From: Dicyema japonicum
Taxonomy: Eukaryota; Dicyemida; Rhombozoa; Dicyemidae
Reading direction: 5' to 3'
Assembly: GCA_011109175.1 (NCBI GenBank)
Contig: RDEW01000009.1
Location: forward strand, 177,158 to 241,157
DNA length: 64,000 bases
Below, in pieces: positions 54,980 through 64,000 of this stretch (position 1 is the first letter of the stretch; each line of letters starts with the position of its first letter). The position numbers were made by a program, and so were the translations under genes. The notes under the pieces are model-generated. The model saw only the letters and a program-made list of their open reading frames with translations. It was not told where the DNA came from and made no database searches.

Positions 54980-55190
54980 TTACAAAATCATTCAATGGAA
55001 AATAGTTCATATTTGAATTTGTCGCAGTAGAAACCTTAGAGATCATTGGGAGTAGGTGACTAACTCTGCTAAATTTTATGGGATGTAAGTGGATTATCAA
55101 GAGAGGAGCTTGCTTATTGAACCAATTTTTTTTACAAATAGTGTGAAAAATGAGTTTTAAAATTTGAGAGCAGCCACCTTTAATTGATAG
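54980..55190 (+). mobile_element. LINE-C 3' fragment
   Basis: The plus strand reads FEFVAVETLEIIGSR then LTLLNFMG, and GAGAGCAGCCACCTTTAATT near the end matches GAGAGCAGCCAGCAGTTGTT of the copy ending at 26165. Decayed. Confidence 0.65.
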
Positions 55191-55239
55191 ATTTTTTAGC
55201 TAGTTTGGATTAGAATTATAATTGGGCATGTAAGATAGA

Positions 55240-56340
55240 TTATTATTATTAAAAACCAAAAAACACCGACAAATTAAATAACTACATAGTAGTCAGGTGA
55301 TTCTGGCCGCCTCGAGTAGCCATCTCATTCTTGCTCGGTGTTCTTTCCGGGTTCCAACGCATTTCCAAATTGGGCGGGGGTTTTTAACTTTTTTGGAAAG
55401 TAGTAAGGCTCCGGTTTTCCTCACTAATTCCTCAAAAGGTGTAGGGTTTAGAGGTGTCCAAGAAAACTTTTGCAAAGCCTAACTGGCCATTTTTTGGAAG
55501 GTATTGATTTTTTCTATATTCCTGTTTGATAGGTTGGTTCCCCATGCAGCACACCCGTAAGTTAGAGACGGTTGAATATACTGCACGTAGAGCGAGTCCA
55601 AATTTGAGTTAAAACACCCATTATTGTCCAAGGAGTGTTCTAACAAAATTTAGCTTTCGTTGTGCCGAAGAGATGGCGTCGTCGATGTGTTTGCTGAAGG
55701 TCAAGAGTGGGTCGTATGTTACGCCCAGTATCTTGACCGAGTTGGTCGTGGGGATTGAGTTTCCATTTATGGTTACACATGAAGCGGAGTTTGTCAATCT
55801 TCTGTTTGTTGTGAAAATTGTTGTATAAGACTTTTCGGGACATGTATGTAGAATGTTCTTAACGAGCCAGCAGTTCAGATCGTCCAATGAAGCTTGTATC
55901 CGGTAAACAGCAGTATTAACGCACTGGTCTTTGACTGCGACGATTATATCATCCGCATATGTCAGAACCAGAGCATCGTCACTGGTAAGAGAGGGCATAT
56001 AATTCAAGAATAGGTTGAATTGGTGTGGTGAAAGTGGAGATCCTTGAGGGACCCCATTTGGAAGGAACTTGGTCACTGATCTAGTTTTTCCAGCAGTTAC
56101 TCTTTCTCTTCTTACATTTAGGAAATTTGCGATCTAGATTTTCAGGTTGTTTGGAATTTTTGACGTAAAGATCTTCCTTGTCAAAAGCCTTTTTGAGACA
56201 GTATCAAAAGCCTTTTCTATATCGATGGAACATAACAAAGACTTCTGATGAGGTTTGCGCTTTAGTCCATCCTTGATGAAATTTGTATGAAGTTACCACA
56301 TGGTTTAAACTCTGGTTAAACTCTCCACATGGTTACCACA
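55240..56340 (-). mobile_element. LINE-A copy, RT and 3' end
   Basis: 3' end of the AATAAT type at 55240 (GGTTTTTAATAATAATAAT on the minus strand). RT frame 56076-55621: LPNGVPQGSPLSPHQFNLFL (motif B), LVLTYADDIIVAVKD (motif C), TTIFTTNRRL and KILGVTYDPLLTFSKHIDDA. A further frame at 55475-55293 covers the C-terminus. 5'-truncated at about 56340. The stretch 56280-56345 repeats ACATGGTTTAAACTCT and ACCACATGG, a small local duplication. Confidence 0.82.
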
Positions 56341-56639
56341 TGGTTTAAACTCTTTGCCAGTCCTTCTTTCTGAATGAGACGTCTGGAGACATTGGATCTG
56401 ACAGTTGTGGATTCAAATCGAAAAAAATAGACATTTCAATTCTCGTTAATCATCACATGAGTCGACGAGTCTCTCTGGCATGACATAGTAGTTGAAAGGG
56501 ATCTTCCTACTTTCTCCATAACCAACTCCACTGGTGAAGATTACTATTACTGAAAACTCTTCTGCTGAAGAATGATGTGATGTCCGTGACATTAAGACAT
56601 GATTAAAATGGAAGAGGGCGATGTCAATAATTTTTTGTA

Positions 56640-58420
56640 GTAATTCATTATTTTAACATTATTTATTTATTTTATTAACTCCGAAATCACGAGAAAGAGG
56701 ATAAAAGTTATCGTCTAATTAAGTGATCCCGGTGTCCATACAAGTCCTTTTCCTTTCGGTTAGTTTTGGAGTACTGGATAAATCTCCAAGCGGAAAGGTT
56801 TCTTTTCACATCTCGGGCAGGGGTCCATATATAGTTTGATGTGCGGTCCGAGGGGATGGTCAGGGGACTTTGGCATTTTGAGAAAGTTCTAGTGACGTTC
56901 CGTAAGATATTCCATGATTGGTGGACGTTTAGTGTTTTCCGTAGTAACGAGTGGACGTCTTTTTCGACGATCTCAATAGAATCCTGAGACATCGATTTTG
57001 TAAAACCTCTAGCTTGCTCTGTGCGATATTGATAAAGGGGAAATCCATGCAGTACAGGCGTACTCGATACTAGGTAGAACAAATTGTTTTTATAAAAGCT
57101 CTAACGATAGACATAAAGATATTGGAGAGTGAATGAAGCCTTGAGAACTCCAATTTTCTTTCGGATCCTCGCGATTAATAAGTTCACTTGATAGGTGAAT
57201 GTGAGTAGGGGATCCAGAAAGACTCTAAGGATTGAAAGGTCTTCTTAATGGGAAGCGGGAAATCATACAATGTTATTCGTGTGTTCCCGTAATTCTTTTC
57301 GTTCTGAGGTAGACGTCATTACATGTGACTTTCCTGGTGATATATTCAGACGGTTCTTAAGGAACCAAAGACCCATCAGGTTTAGTAGACCTTGCACGGA
57401 CCGTGTCTCCTCGATTCTTCGATGTTTCACTGCAACCACTAGATCATCCGCATACGATAAAAAATTGTGTTTTTGGTTGTTGGGGAGGGGAGATCACTGA
57501 GGAACATGTTGAAGAGATATGGTGATATCGGTGATCCTTGTGGAACTTATTTGGAAGGTATTGCGGTTTTGATTTTTGGTTGTTTGCCACCACTTGGCCC
57601 ATTCGACCGTCAATGAAGTTAGCCAACCATGATTTGAATTTAGGGTGGATCGACGTCGTAAAAATTTTTTCTGTATGGATCTTCCGAATACTGAGTGTTT
57701 GCTTGGATTATTGAGAATGATCAAGTCGTCAAAACTGTCGGATATGAGGGCTCCCCGTTGATCCAGTTGTTGGTCAGCATGCCATTGAAAACTCTTCGCA
57801 TTTAGGTCACCGTCAATTAGCGTGTTTTCCAACCAGGTGAATCTTTTGAGTTCGGGGCTGTAGCCGCTGGGGCATGACGCTGGAGGGAGTATGTACATGT
57901 TGACAACTGTCAATCGGAGAGAGGGTAGGCATATTCTCAGAGTTAGTTGTTCCAGTGTGTCGTCGAAGCGGGAGGGGACCGGGATGTCGTCCGAAATATT
58001 TCTGGCCATTATATGCTTCCTGATTAACGTAATAAGGCCTCCTCCTTTCCATGACCTCTGTCTCTTCTGAAAACGGAATATCCCGGAAAGTTGGGGGCTG
58101 GTCGCCGTGGGTTAAGTTTTGTCTCTTAAAAAAAAGCTATATCCACTGAGTGTTTTATGAGAAAGCGTTGTAGTTCGGCAATTTTTGTTCGGATACCATT
58201 GATGTTAATTTGTAATATGACTAGATCTGGTCCAGGAATTTCCTCGACGTCTCCACAGGAAAAGAGTAGGATTCGACACCATCCGCGCGTCCATGGTTGC
58301 GGGATAGGGAGTTTGCGATTATTTTCCAACACTTCAAGTGAGCGATGTCACCACGTAGGTGAATCACACGACATGCCAATTTTTTACATATTAATCTCCA
58401 ATATACTTTATTTTTAACCT
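56640..58420 (-). mobile_element. LINE-A internal-deletion copy with 2A-like motif
   Basis: Minus strand from the right: a leader with a decayed 2A-like motif (58254-58228), LVILQININGIRTKIAELQR, VVNMYILPPAS and LIDGDLNAKSFQW (endonuclease, 58250-57780), then at about 57640 the endonuclease passes into SWLANFIDGRMGQ and LPN, the RT segment just before motif B; YADDLVVAV (57450) and the C-terminal part follow (57082-56708). About 1.2 kb of endonuclease end, linker and RT start are missing. The 3' end is CCGGGATCACTTAATTAGAC ... GGAGTTAATAAAATAAAT. Confidence 0.8.
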
Positions 58421-58490
58421 CCAATATATATTGGAGATTTTTTGTAATAATTAGTTAATAAAATAATATTATTGCTATAGCTACAGTCAC

Positions 58491-59956
58491 ATGAAATTAG
58501 ACAGATTTGAACTACAAAGTTTTTGGGGAAGATCTCCATCATTTGACGGTGTTCTGATTGTGTTGAATTACCTACACGTGGTATTTTGTAACTTTTAAAT
58601 TTTTAAGAAAGTTATATTTTATTAATTGAGCCTGCTGATTGTCGGCATGTTATAAAGTATTTGAGCAAACGACACCAGCATAAAACACATGTTGATTTTA
58701 TTTAATAATTTTAGATTTTTATCTACGAAAAGTCTCCTGCTTTGATTGCGAGACATTTGTTACTTCTAGCAATATCCTTGTATAATCAAAGCAAATACGG
58801 AATTGATGGTTATTTGGAATTTTTATTTTAGAAAAAACTGAACTGTTCATGGAATTATACGGAAATCTGTTGGTTCGACATCGAACAAACGAGCTGGTCA
58901 AAAGTGAGGCGAAATTTTTGATTGAACTGATCACTCAGGATAACATTAAGAATAAAATTTTTCCATTTTTTGATTTTTCGCATTTGAGAGTTTGCCGTTT
59001 GTTTATTGGAAGATGAAGGATGTAGATGAAGTCGAGGAAATCTTAAATGTCTGGTGCAGACAAAGTAAGGAAGTTAAAGCCGACGATATCTGGTGTTTGA
59101 TAAATTTATTTTCAGGGATTTTCGGTTGCGTAATCATTTGGGACAGAGATACGACTCACGTGTTAATCTTTATGACTGGGACTTTACGATGGTTTTGCGA
59201 GAACGAAATGTAAATTTGATATTATATTTTAAAGGCAGAAATAATAAACTCTCGTATTTACAAACAGTGGAGAGAAGACGGAATTGCCTTCAATTTGAGA
59301 GGAGATAGCTATATATTCCCCAATCTCACATTGATGACGTCAATTAACGTATTTTGTTAATCACAATAAGAATTCCAAAATTGGCTATTGGGGAGATATT
59401 GTGACTGGTCCTTTTGTCGGATTCGGACTAGAAGCGAGTGATGAAGAGCTCTTCAAGAAAAGCAACGGAATTTACGACAGGAACTCAGTGGAAATAACGG
59501 AAATAAACGTTAGGGATATTTTCAGAAATATTAGCGATATTTATGGGGAAAAGAATGACAATGAAACGTATGAAATTGGTTTTAACGTTTTTGATATTCT
59601 TAGAGGATTTCGTAACAATTTCTTTTCTTCCCTTGATCCCATTGCAAAAGATTATCTGTAAACAAAAATACAATAATTTGTTTGATGTGATTTACTTTTC
59701 TTGTGTGTTTGTAAAAGTTATTTACTTTCTAGAACTTTTAAGGAAATTTCGAAAATTCCAACTGATTTTTACCGACCGGATTGTCATTTAATTGTTGAAA
59801 GTTGTAGATTTATAGTTCCCTTTAATAAAAATGAAATAAAAGAAATCTGTGATTATGTCATAAAAGAGTGTGAAAAAATAAAATTTAAGGTATTTTTAGT
59901 TTAATCCTCAGGAGATGGATAAGAGTAATGAAAATTGGCGCATTTTTTCACGTTGA
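58491..59956 (+). CDS. DNAAF3: Dynein axonemal assembly factor 3, about 11 exons
   Basis: Cytoplasmic factor needed to preassemble axonemal dynein arms. Exon 1 MKLDRFELQSFWGRSPSFD (compare WWGLSPALD); exon 2 PADCRHVIKYLSKRHQHK; exon 3 PALIARHLLLLAISLYNQSK; then TELFMELYGNLLVRHR, WDFRLRNHLGQRYDSRVNLY, YKQWREDGIAFNLRGDSYIF, GYWGDIVTGPFVGFGLEASD (compare [20 protein letters not shown]), FLPLIPLQKIICKQKYNN and CHLIVESCRFIVPFNKNEIK. Introns are about 24, 23, 23, 23, 25, 22, 25, 26 and 22 nt; only the first, about 50 nt, is uncertain. Predicted about 390 residues, shorter than the human protein mainly by lack of its long C-terminal tail. Confidence 0.9.
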
Positions 59957-60680
59957 TTTATTATAAATGAATGATTTCAAAATGATGTTCAATAGCTTTT
60001 TAGGATTTCACTAGAAACCAATTATCTAATTTCAATATTTCATAGTCTTGTTAGGACGGCAATGCCTAATACTCCCAGATTTTCAGTGATATAATGGAAA
60101 ACCTGTAGTTATATCTTTTCTTTTATGCTCAGCAGCAATCGGTATAGAGAATTATTAGGAGTGAGTCGAAATGAAATGAGAAGTTTCCCCGGAGTAAATG
60201 ATACTATTGGTTCTTTTTTCGAGGACCATTAGGCAACCCCTTGGCGTTACCAAACTAAGAGTTGATAAATAACAGAACGCTAAGCTAAATATATTAAAAA
60301 AGTTAGTTTAATTAAATATTAAAGTAATTTAAAAGTTTATTTTTAATTTGTGAAGGTTGGAATCTCCTGCTCTGCTTGTAGAGATTTCTTCTACCTCAGC
60401 TGTTCAAACTATTCCAAGTCGCTACGAAGCCCCTTTCCAATACGATCGAGGATGCTCTCCGGACGAACTCGATACAAGACTGCGTGTGTCTGCTCAGTTT
60501 TGGGACTTCCGCGCAGGGACTTACTCTGGAGGGTCACGGAAAGGAGTATCTTACAGTCATCATTAAGACCAACATTTGTTCTTTCATGGAAGGAACTCAG
60601 TTCCCCGATTATCCCACTTCTTTTAACCAAAAGTCTGAAAAAGGAAGTTTGAAGTAAATCGAAGGAACGGGTACTTTCCG
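59957..60680. other. Mostly unassigned, perhaps start of LINE-C copy
   Basis: 60350-60660 is GC-richer with overlapping ORFs on both strands and may be the N-terminal part of the LINE-C copy that is readable from 60690; no motif supports this directly. 59957-60350 shows nothing. Confidence 0.3.
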
Positions 60681-60689
60681 TGCAGTCAT

Positions 60690-61590
60690 CAGGTACTTTC
60701 TTTAAGCGAACTGCTCAAACCGACTCTCGACACCTACAGTATTTTGTTAAGCAAGCATTCGCCAACACCTCACAATCTGCGCCCTGTCTCTCTCCTTGCC
60801 AAAGTGAGTCTCTCGACCGCTTCAAATGATAAAATACTCATTGTTATACGGAATTTGTCCCAGTAGCAGTAGCGGGCTCGACGAAATGAGATCTGCTCAT
60901 CCTAAAAATCTGACATCTTTGTCCGTTGGAAATCCAGGACTTAGTCTTAAAAATTCAATTACTTCATATATGAACCGGATTTTTTCTTGAGTACTTCCAG
61001 AGGTGGTCCGCCACGTTCTGTTCTCAGCCAACCTGATCGCCTTTGATAGAAGAGAGGCAGTGTGCGTCCGATTAAGATCGGGTTTATCTTCAGGAGGTTG
61101 GCTTGATTGCCTCCAGATATTATATCCCCCATGTAACACAATTCTTAAGCCCATCTTACCCCAAGTAGGAATCGGAATACGTCTCGGATGCGAGGCAGCT
61201 GTTCATTCCGTTAGAATATTATAAAACTTCAACATAGAAGATTCCCGATGACATGTTCTTGTCAAACCGGACATCAAGAACGCTTTCAACAATCTGAGGA
61301 GAGATAATATTCTTGAAGCATGCATGGAAAGATGCCCTAATATTATCGAAATGGAGAACAATCTTATATTCTACTTTCATTCTTACCTAATTCCTTCGTC
61401 TTCCGGAGTGCAACCCATGTTATTCTACCTGCAATCGAAAGAATCACCAAACTTCACCACTCGTCCCTCAACCTGTGGTATCTGGATGATGAGGTTCTCA
61501 GGGGATCCTCAGATACTACTTCCAGAATTTTGAGGTGTTGATTCCAGCCTTGTAGAAGCTGGTTTGGAATTAAATTATAATAAATTCTAA
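60690..61590 (+). mobile_element. LINE-C copy, RT domain
   Basis: The RT part missing from other LINE-C fragments: LTSLSVGNPGLSLKNSITSY, LPEVVRHVLFSANLIAFDRR, LPQVGIGIRLGCEAAVHSVR, LVKPDIKNAFNNLRRDNILE (motif A region), and after a frameshift LFCLAIERITK and LWYLDDEVLRGSSDT (motif C as LDD). Truncated at about 61590 before the thumb and endonuclease. The motif C form Y/F-L-DD and the GCEAAVH block match the thumb-plus-nuclease copies in being one protein family, but the two halves do not overlap here. Confidence 0.75.
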
Positions 61591-61744
61591 ATTTCCAACT
61601 GCGGACTTTCAGAAGACAAATATTCACAAATTATGTCATCTTTCGTGAATTTACTTTTTTCCCTAAAGAACTTATATTCCTCGGATCCTTAATCACCATG
61701 TGTTCAATGGGGAGAGCTTGAAAGGCAATATACTTGAAAGGCAA

Positions 61745-62270
61745 CAATTACTCGAAGGGTTTTTGAATATCCACTTCAGGATAATGAAATTTAATACTGA
61801 AAGCACAATTATGTAACAAATATGCCACACAAGTAATATGATAAAGATTTGGCATATAATTTCTCTTCACCAGACGTCTTGTTCTGTCCTCTGCATACGA
61901 CCGTAGGTCTTTCAGGTTGTCTGTACATTCGAGTGTTTTTTTCCAATCATTATAAGATCCTTGCTCAGGGCCATGGAGAGTAACCCTCGACTTCCTTCTA
62001 AAGGGGGATCTGTTCTCATGTTGAAATATCGTTTGCAAGGGAATCTATATCTATACGCAGAACGTGCCCAAAGAGTCTCCCTCTCGATTCATGGACTGAT
62101 AGTCTTTCATTCGAAATTTTCTTTGATTACTCCGAACTTGATAATTTTCGTAAATGTGGAAGGTATCCATCTTTTGGAGCTTCACCTCGTGAAAGTTCTT
62201 AACTATTGATTTCCTCCTCGGCATATAATCAATTAGTAAATTAGTTAGCTCATTCTTACCAATTTGCATA
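61745..62270 (-). mobile_element. LINE-B 3' fragment
   Basis: Minus strand: IYENYQVRSNQRKFRMKDYQ (62170-62110), SLGTFCV (the FGHVL block), then FRRKSRVTLHGPEQGSYNDW and CTDNLKDLRSYAEDRTR (61985-61870), following the C-terminal order of LINE-B. Confidence 0.7.
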
Positions 62271-62383
62271 ACTTGTGTTTATTGAAATAAAAACTAATTA
62301 ATCGTAATTAAAAATCCATAGAGATGTGGTTTAGAAACGTTACTGTAATTCATATAATTATTATTTATTTGATTTAGGGGTAA

Positions 62384-62740
62384 ATGGAATACAGAAAGAA
62401 CTCTTATTGCAAAATGCCATTAGAAGCACGGTATAGTAAAATGCATGATATTAGACTAAATATTATCCGTAATAAGCAAATGGAAAATCTAACCATTAAC
62501 AATAACTCGCCTCTGACCTGTCAAATTAATCGCAGATTATCTTTACAGATTTCTCAATTAAATAGGGGAAAAAATAATTTTTTGAAAAACTATGAGCAGA
62601 GAAAGATATCATCTCAATCACAAGCGGTAGAGAAAATTCAGAGTGCGAGCAAAGATAAAATAAATGAAAAGAAAATTGCTAAAGAACGTAAGAAAAGTAG
62701 CATAATAACTGTAAAGGTGTTAGATTTTTTGAAAAAATAA
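62384..62740 (+). CDS. Hypothetical basic protein, single exon or last exon
   Basis: 118 codons from ATG at 62384: MEYRKNSYCKMPLEARYSKM, then QINRRLSLQISQLNRGKNN and KIQSASKDKINEKKIAKERK. Very basic, Lys/Asn/Gln-rich, likely helical or disordered; no membrane segment or known domain. TTGATTTAG just before the ATG could be a 3' splice site, so an upstream exon is possible. No transposon similarity seen. Not recognised. Confidence 0.4.
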   Translation: MEYRKNSYCKMPLEARYSKMHDIRLNIIRNKQMENLTINNNSPLTCQINRRLSLQISQLNRGKNNFLKNYEQRKISSQSQAVEKIQSASKDKINEKKIAKERKKSSIITVKVLDFLKK

Positions 62741-62744
62741 AGAT

Positions 62745-63235
62745 TTTTTTTAATTTTGTAAATTGAATAAGTTGAATTGACGCAGTGTTGTTTCTCTCGT
62801 AGCAATAGACGTAAACTATAGGAACCACTGGGTTGTTTTAAATTTTTTACTTATATTACTAATCATCAAATTATGCTTTTAATAAAAATCTTGTATCATC
62901 ACAATAATTAGTACAAACTATGAAATCTCTGAGTGCTAATAAGTGCACAATGATCACTAGGGCATTTTTTTATAAATTTAAAATTTAAAATATAGCACTT
63001 AAAAAACAACATTATAGCATTTGTAAACCGCAAAATAACTATACCACTATAAAATTTTTTTCATTATTATATTATTAAAACAAAAATGTCAACTATTTGA
63101 TATATCTCATAATCACATGCAACATTATACATCACAAAATTGTAAAGTCGCTGAGTATCGACTATTTATTGCATAAGGAACAAAAAAGTCATCATTCAGA
63201 ATTTCGAATTCGTCTTTGAATCTTAGAGTATACAT
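62745..63235. other. AT-rich, no gene seen
   Basis: No ORF, splice chain or repeat supported. Confidence 0.4.
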
Positions 63236-63239
63236 CTTA

Positions 63240-63895
63240 TTAATATTATTACCCCCAGGATCACTGAGTCAAAAAGAAAGAAATAAAAGTTCTCATCTAA
63301 CTAAGTAATTCCAGACCGACAAAGGAGAGGACGAGTCCGGCGGGATCGAGAATCCTGAACAGCTCTTCTCAGTGGACATGACATCGACTCAAAATTCCTG
63401 TATGATTGTAGATATTTCGATTAAGAAATTTTTAATGGGCTGGATTTTGTGTTCTGGTGCAATTAACCTTATTGCAGTCTCCTCGATTGTGAATAGTTTC
63501 AATGAGGAGAATCGTGAAATCTGCATTCCAATGAAGGACTTGCATACGTCATCGTTGGTCGGATAAATTGTTTATAAATCGTGGCAAGGAAACCAGTTTG
63601 GTCTCTAAGTGTTTTTGAGAGCATGTTTAAAATTCTCATGTTCTTCAGAGCAGAAGTTACTTTGTTTTTAACATGTCGGATAAAGGTGAATCCCTGATCA
63701 AAGGTTACTCCCAGAATCTTCGGTGTTTTGTTAATAGGAATAGCTTCGTTCTTCATAAAGATTTTTGGTTCGATACAGAGCTGTCTTTTGTAAGTGGTAA
63801 ACAGCGTGACAGAGGACTTTGTTGTTAATGTGTCGAGTCTTCGCTTCGAGAGCCATAGTTCCAGCTTGTCAAGCATTTGTTGAACGGACCAAGGG
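63240..63895 (-). mobile_element. LINE-A 3' fragment
   Basis: Frame 63876-63499: LTTKSSVTLFTTYKRQ, KILGVTFDQGFTFIRHVKNK, ATIYKQFIRPTMTYASPS; 3' end GTGATCCTGGGGGTAATAAT on the minus strand at about 63268-63249. Sequence between 63310 and 63490 is rearranged. 63896-64000 shows nothing. Confidence 0.8.
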
Positions 63896-64000
63896 ATAAT
63901 ATGTCACATGGGCCAAGCGATACCTATGGGCTGCCTGTTACATTAACCTTGAACCAAGATTAACTTCAATTAATTTTATAAATGATTTATTAACCACAAA

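Noticed and set aside
58404-58440. Palindrome CTCCAATATATATTGGAG
   Set aside because: Only 18 bp, AT-rich and at a transposon edge; likely chance or an insertion scar.

Overview
The window is animal nuclear DNA, AT-rich and heavily loaded with decayed transposons. At least nine ordinary animal genes can be read only by splicing out GT-AG introns that are mostly 20-30 nt long (a few are 35-101 nt). Introns this short, together with animal genes (an EGF-type ligand, a TMED/p24 cargo receptor, the ciliary factors DNAAF3 and LRRC51, a strumpellin-like fragment), point to a dicyemid mesozoan. Average introns of about 26 nt are established for dicyemids; assigning this window to them is inference. 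An orthonectid or another lineage with shortened introns is the alternative.

Layout of host genes: a type II membrane protein (3.3-4.1 kb, +); THOC6 (10.4-11.5 kb, -); TMED/p24 (12.7-13.4 kb, -); a strumpellin-like fragment (13.5-13.9 kb, -); eEF1-gamma (20.3-21.8 kb, +); NAC-alpha (23.8-24.5 kb, +); a second type II membrane protein with an N-terminal repeat region (28.2-30.2 kb, -); an EGF-domain membrane protein (35.0-35.7 kb, +) followed closely by NDUFB10 (35.8-36.4 kb, +); a large unidentified many-exon gene (38.2-41.0 kb, +); LRRC51 (48.2-48.8 kb, -); DNAAF3 (58.5-60.0 kb, +); and a short basic ORF (62.4-62.7 kb, +). They share no pathway: translation, nascent-chain handling, mRNP export, ER-Golgi traffic, respiration and cilium assembly are all represented, as expected of a random stretch of animal chromosome.

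The rest is mobile DNA. LINE-A is an APE-endonuclease plus RT element of Jockey/CR1-like type with a GGGGTTAATAAATAAAT-type or AATAAT-type 3' tail; its best copy (49.7-53.0 kb) has a 2A-like recoding motif ahead of the endonuclease. LINE-B is an APE-endonuclease plus RTE-like RT element; one copy has a 5' inversion and another is a short endonuclease/3'-end fusion. LINE-C is an RT followed by a restriction-like endonuclease with a Cys/His knuckle, present in at least eight truncated copies. There are also a R2/NeSL-like RT split by a complete-ended hAT transposon (43,997-47,474, with TIRs and an 8-bp target duplication), a Ginger/KRBA2-type integrase inside that hAT, a truncated Tc1/mariner element, a tRNA-derived SINE family (six copies) and a second short repeat family. 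Almost every transposon copy is 5'-truncated or frameshifted; one 120-bp LINE-C 3' end occurs twice with about one mismatch, so that family moved recently.

The least explained material is the pair of type II membrane proteins that share a C-terminal Cys-bounded domain, the roughly 17-residue repeat region of one of them, and the large unidentified gene at 38-41 kb.
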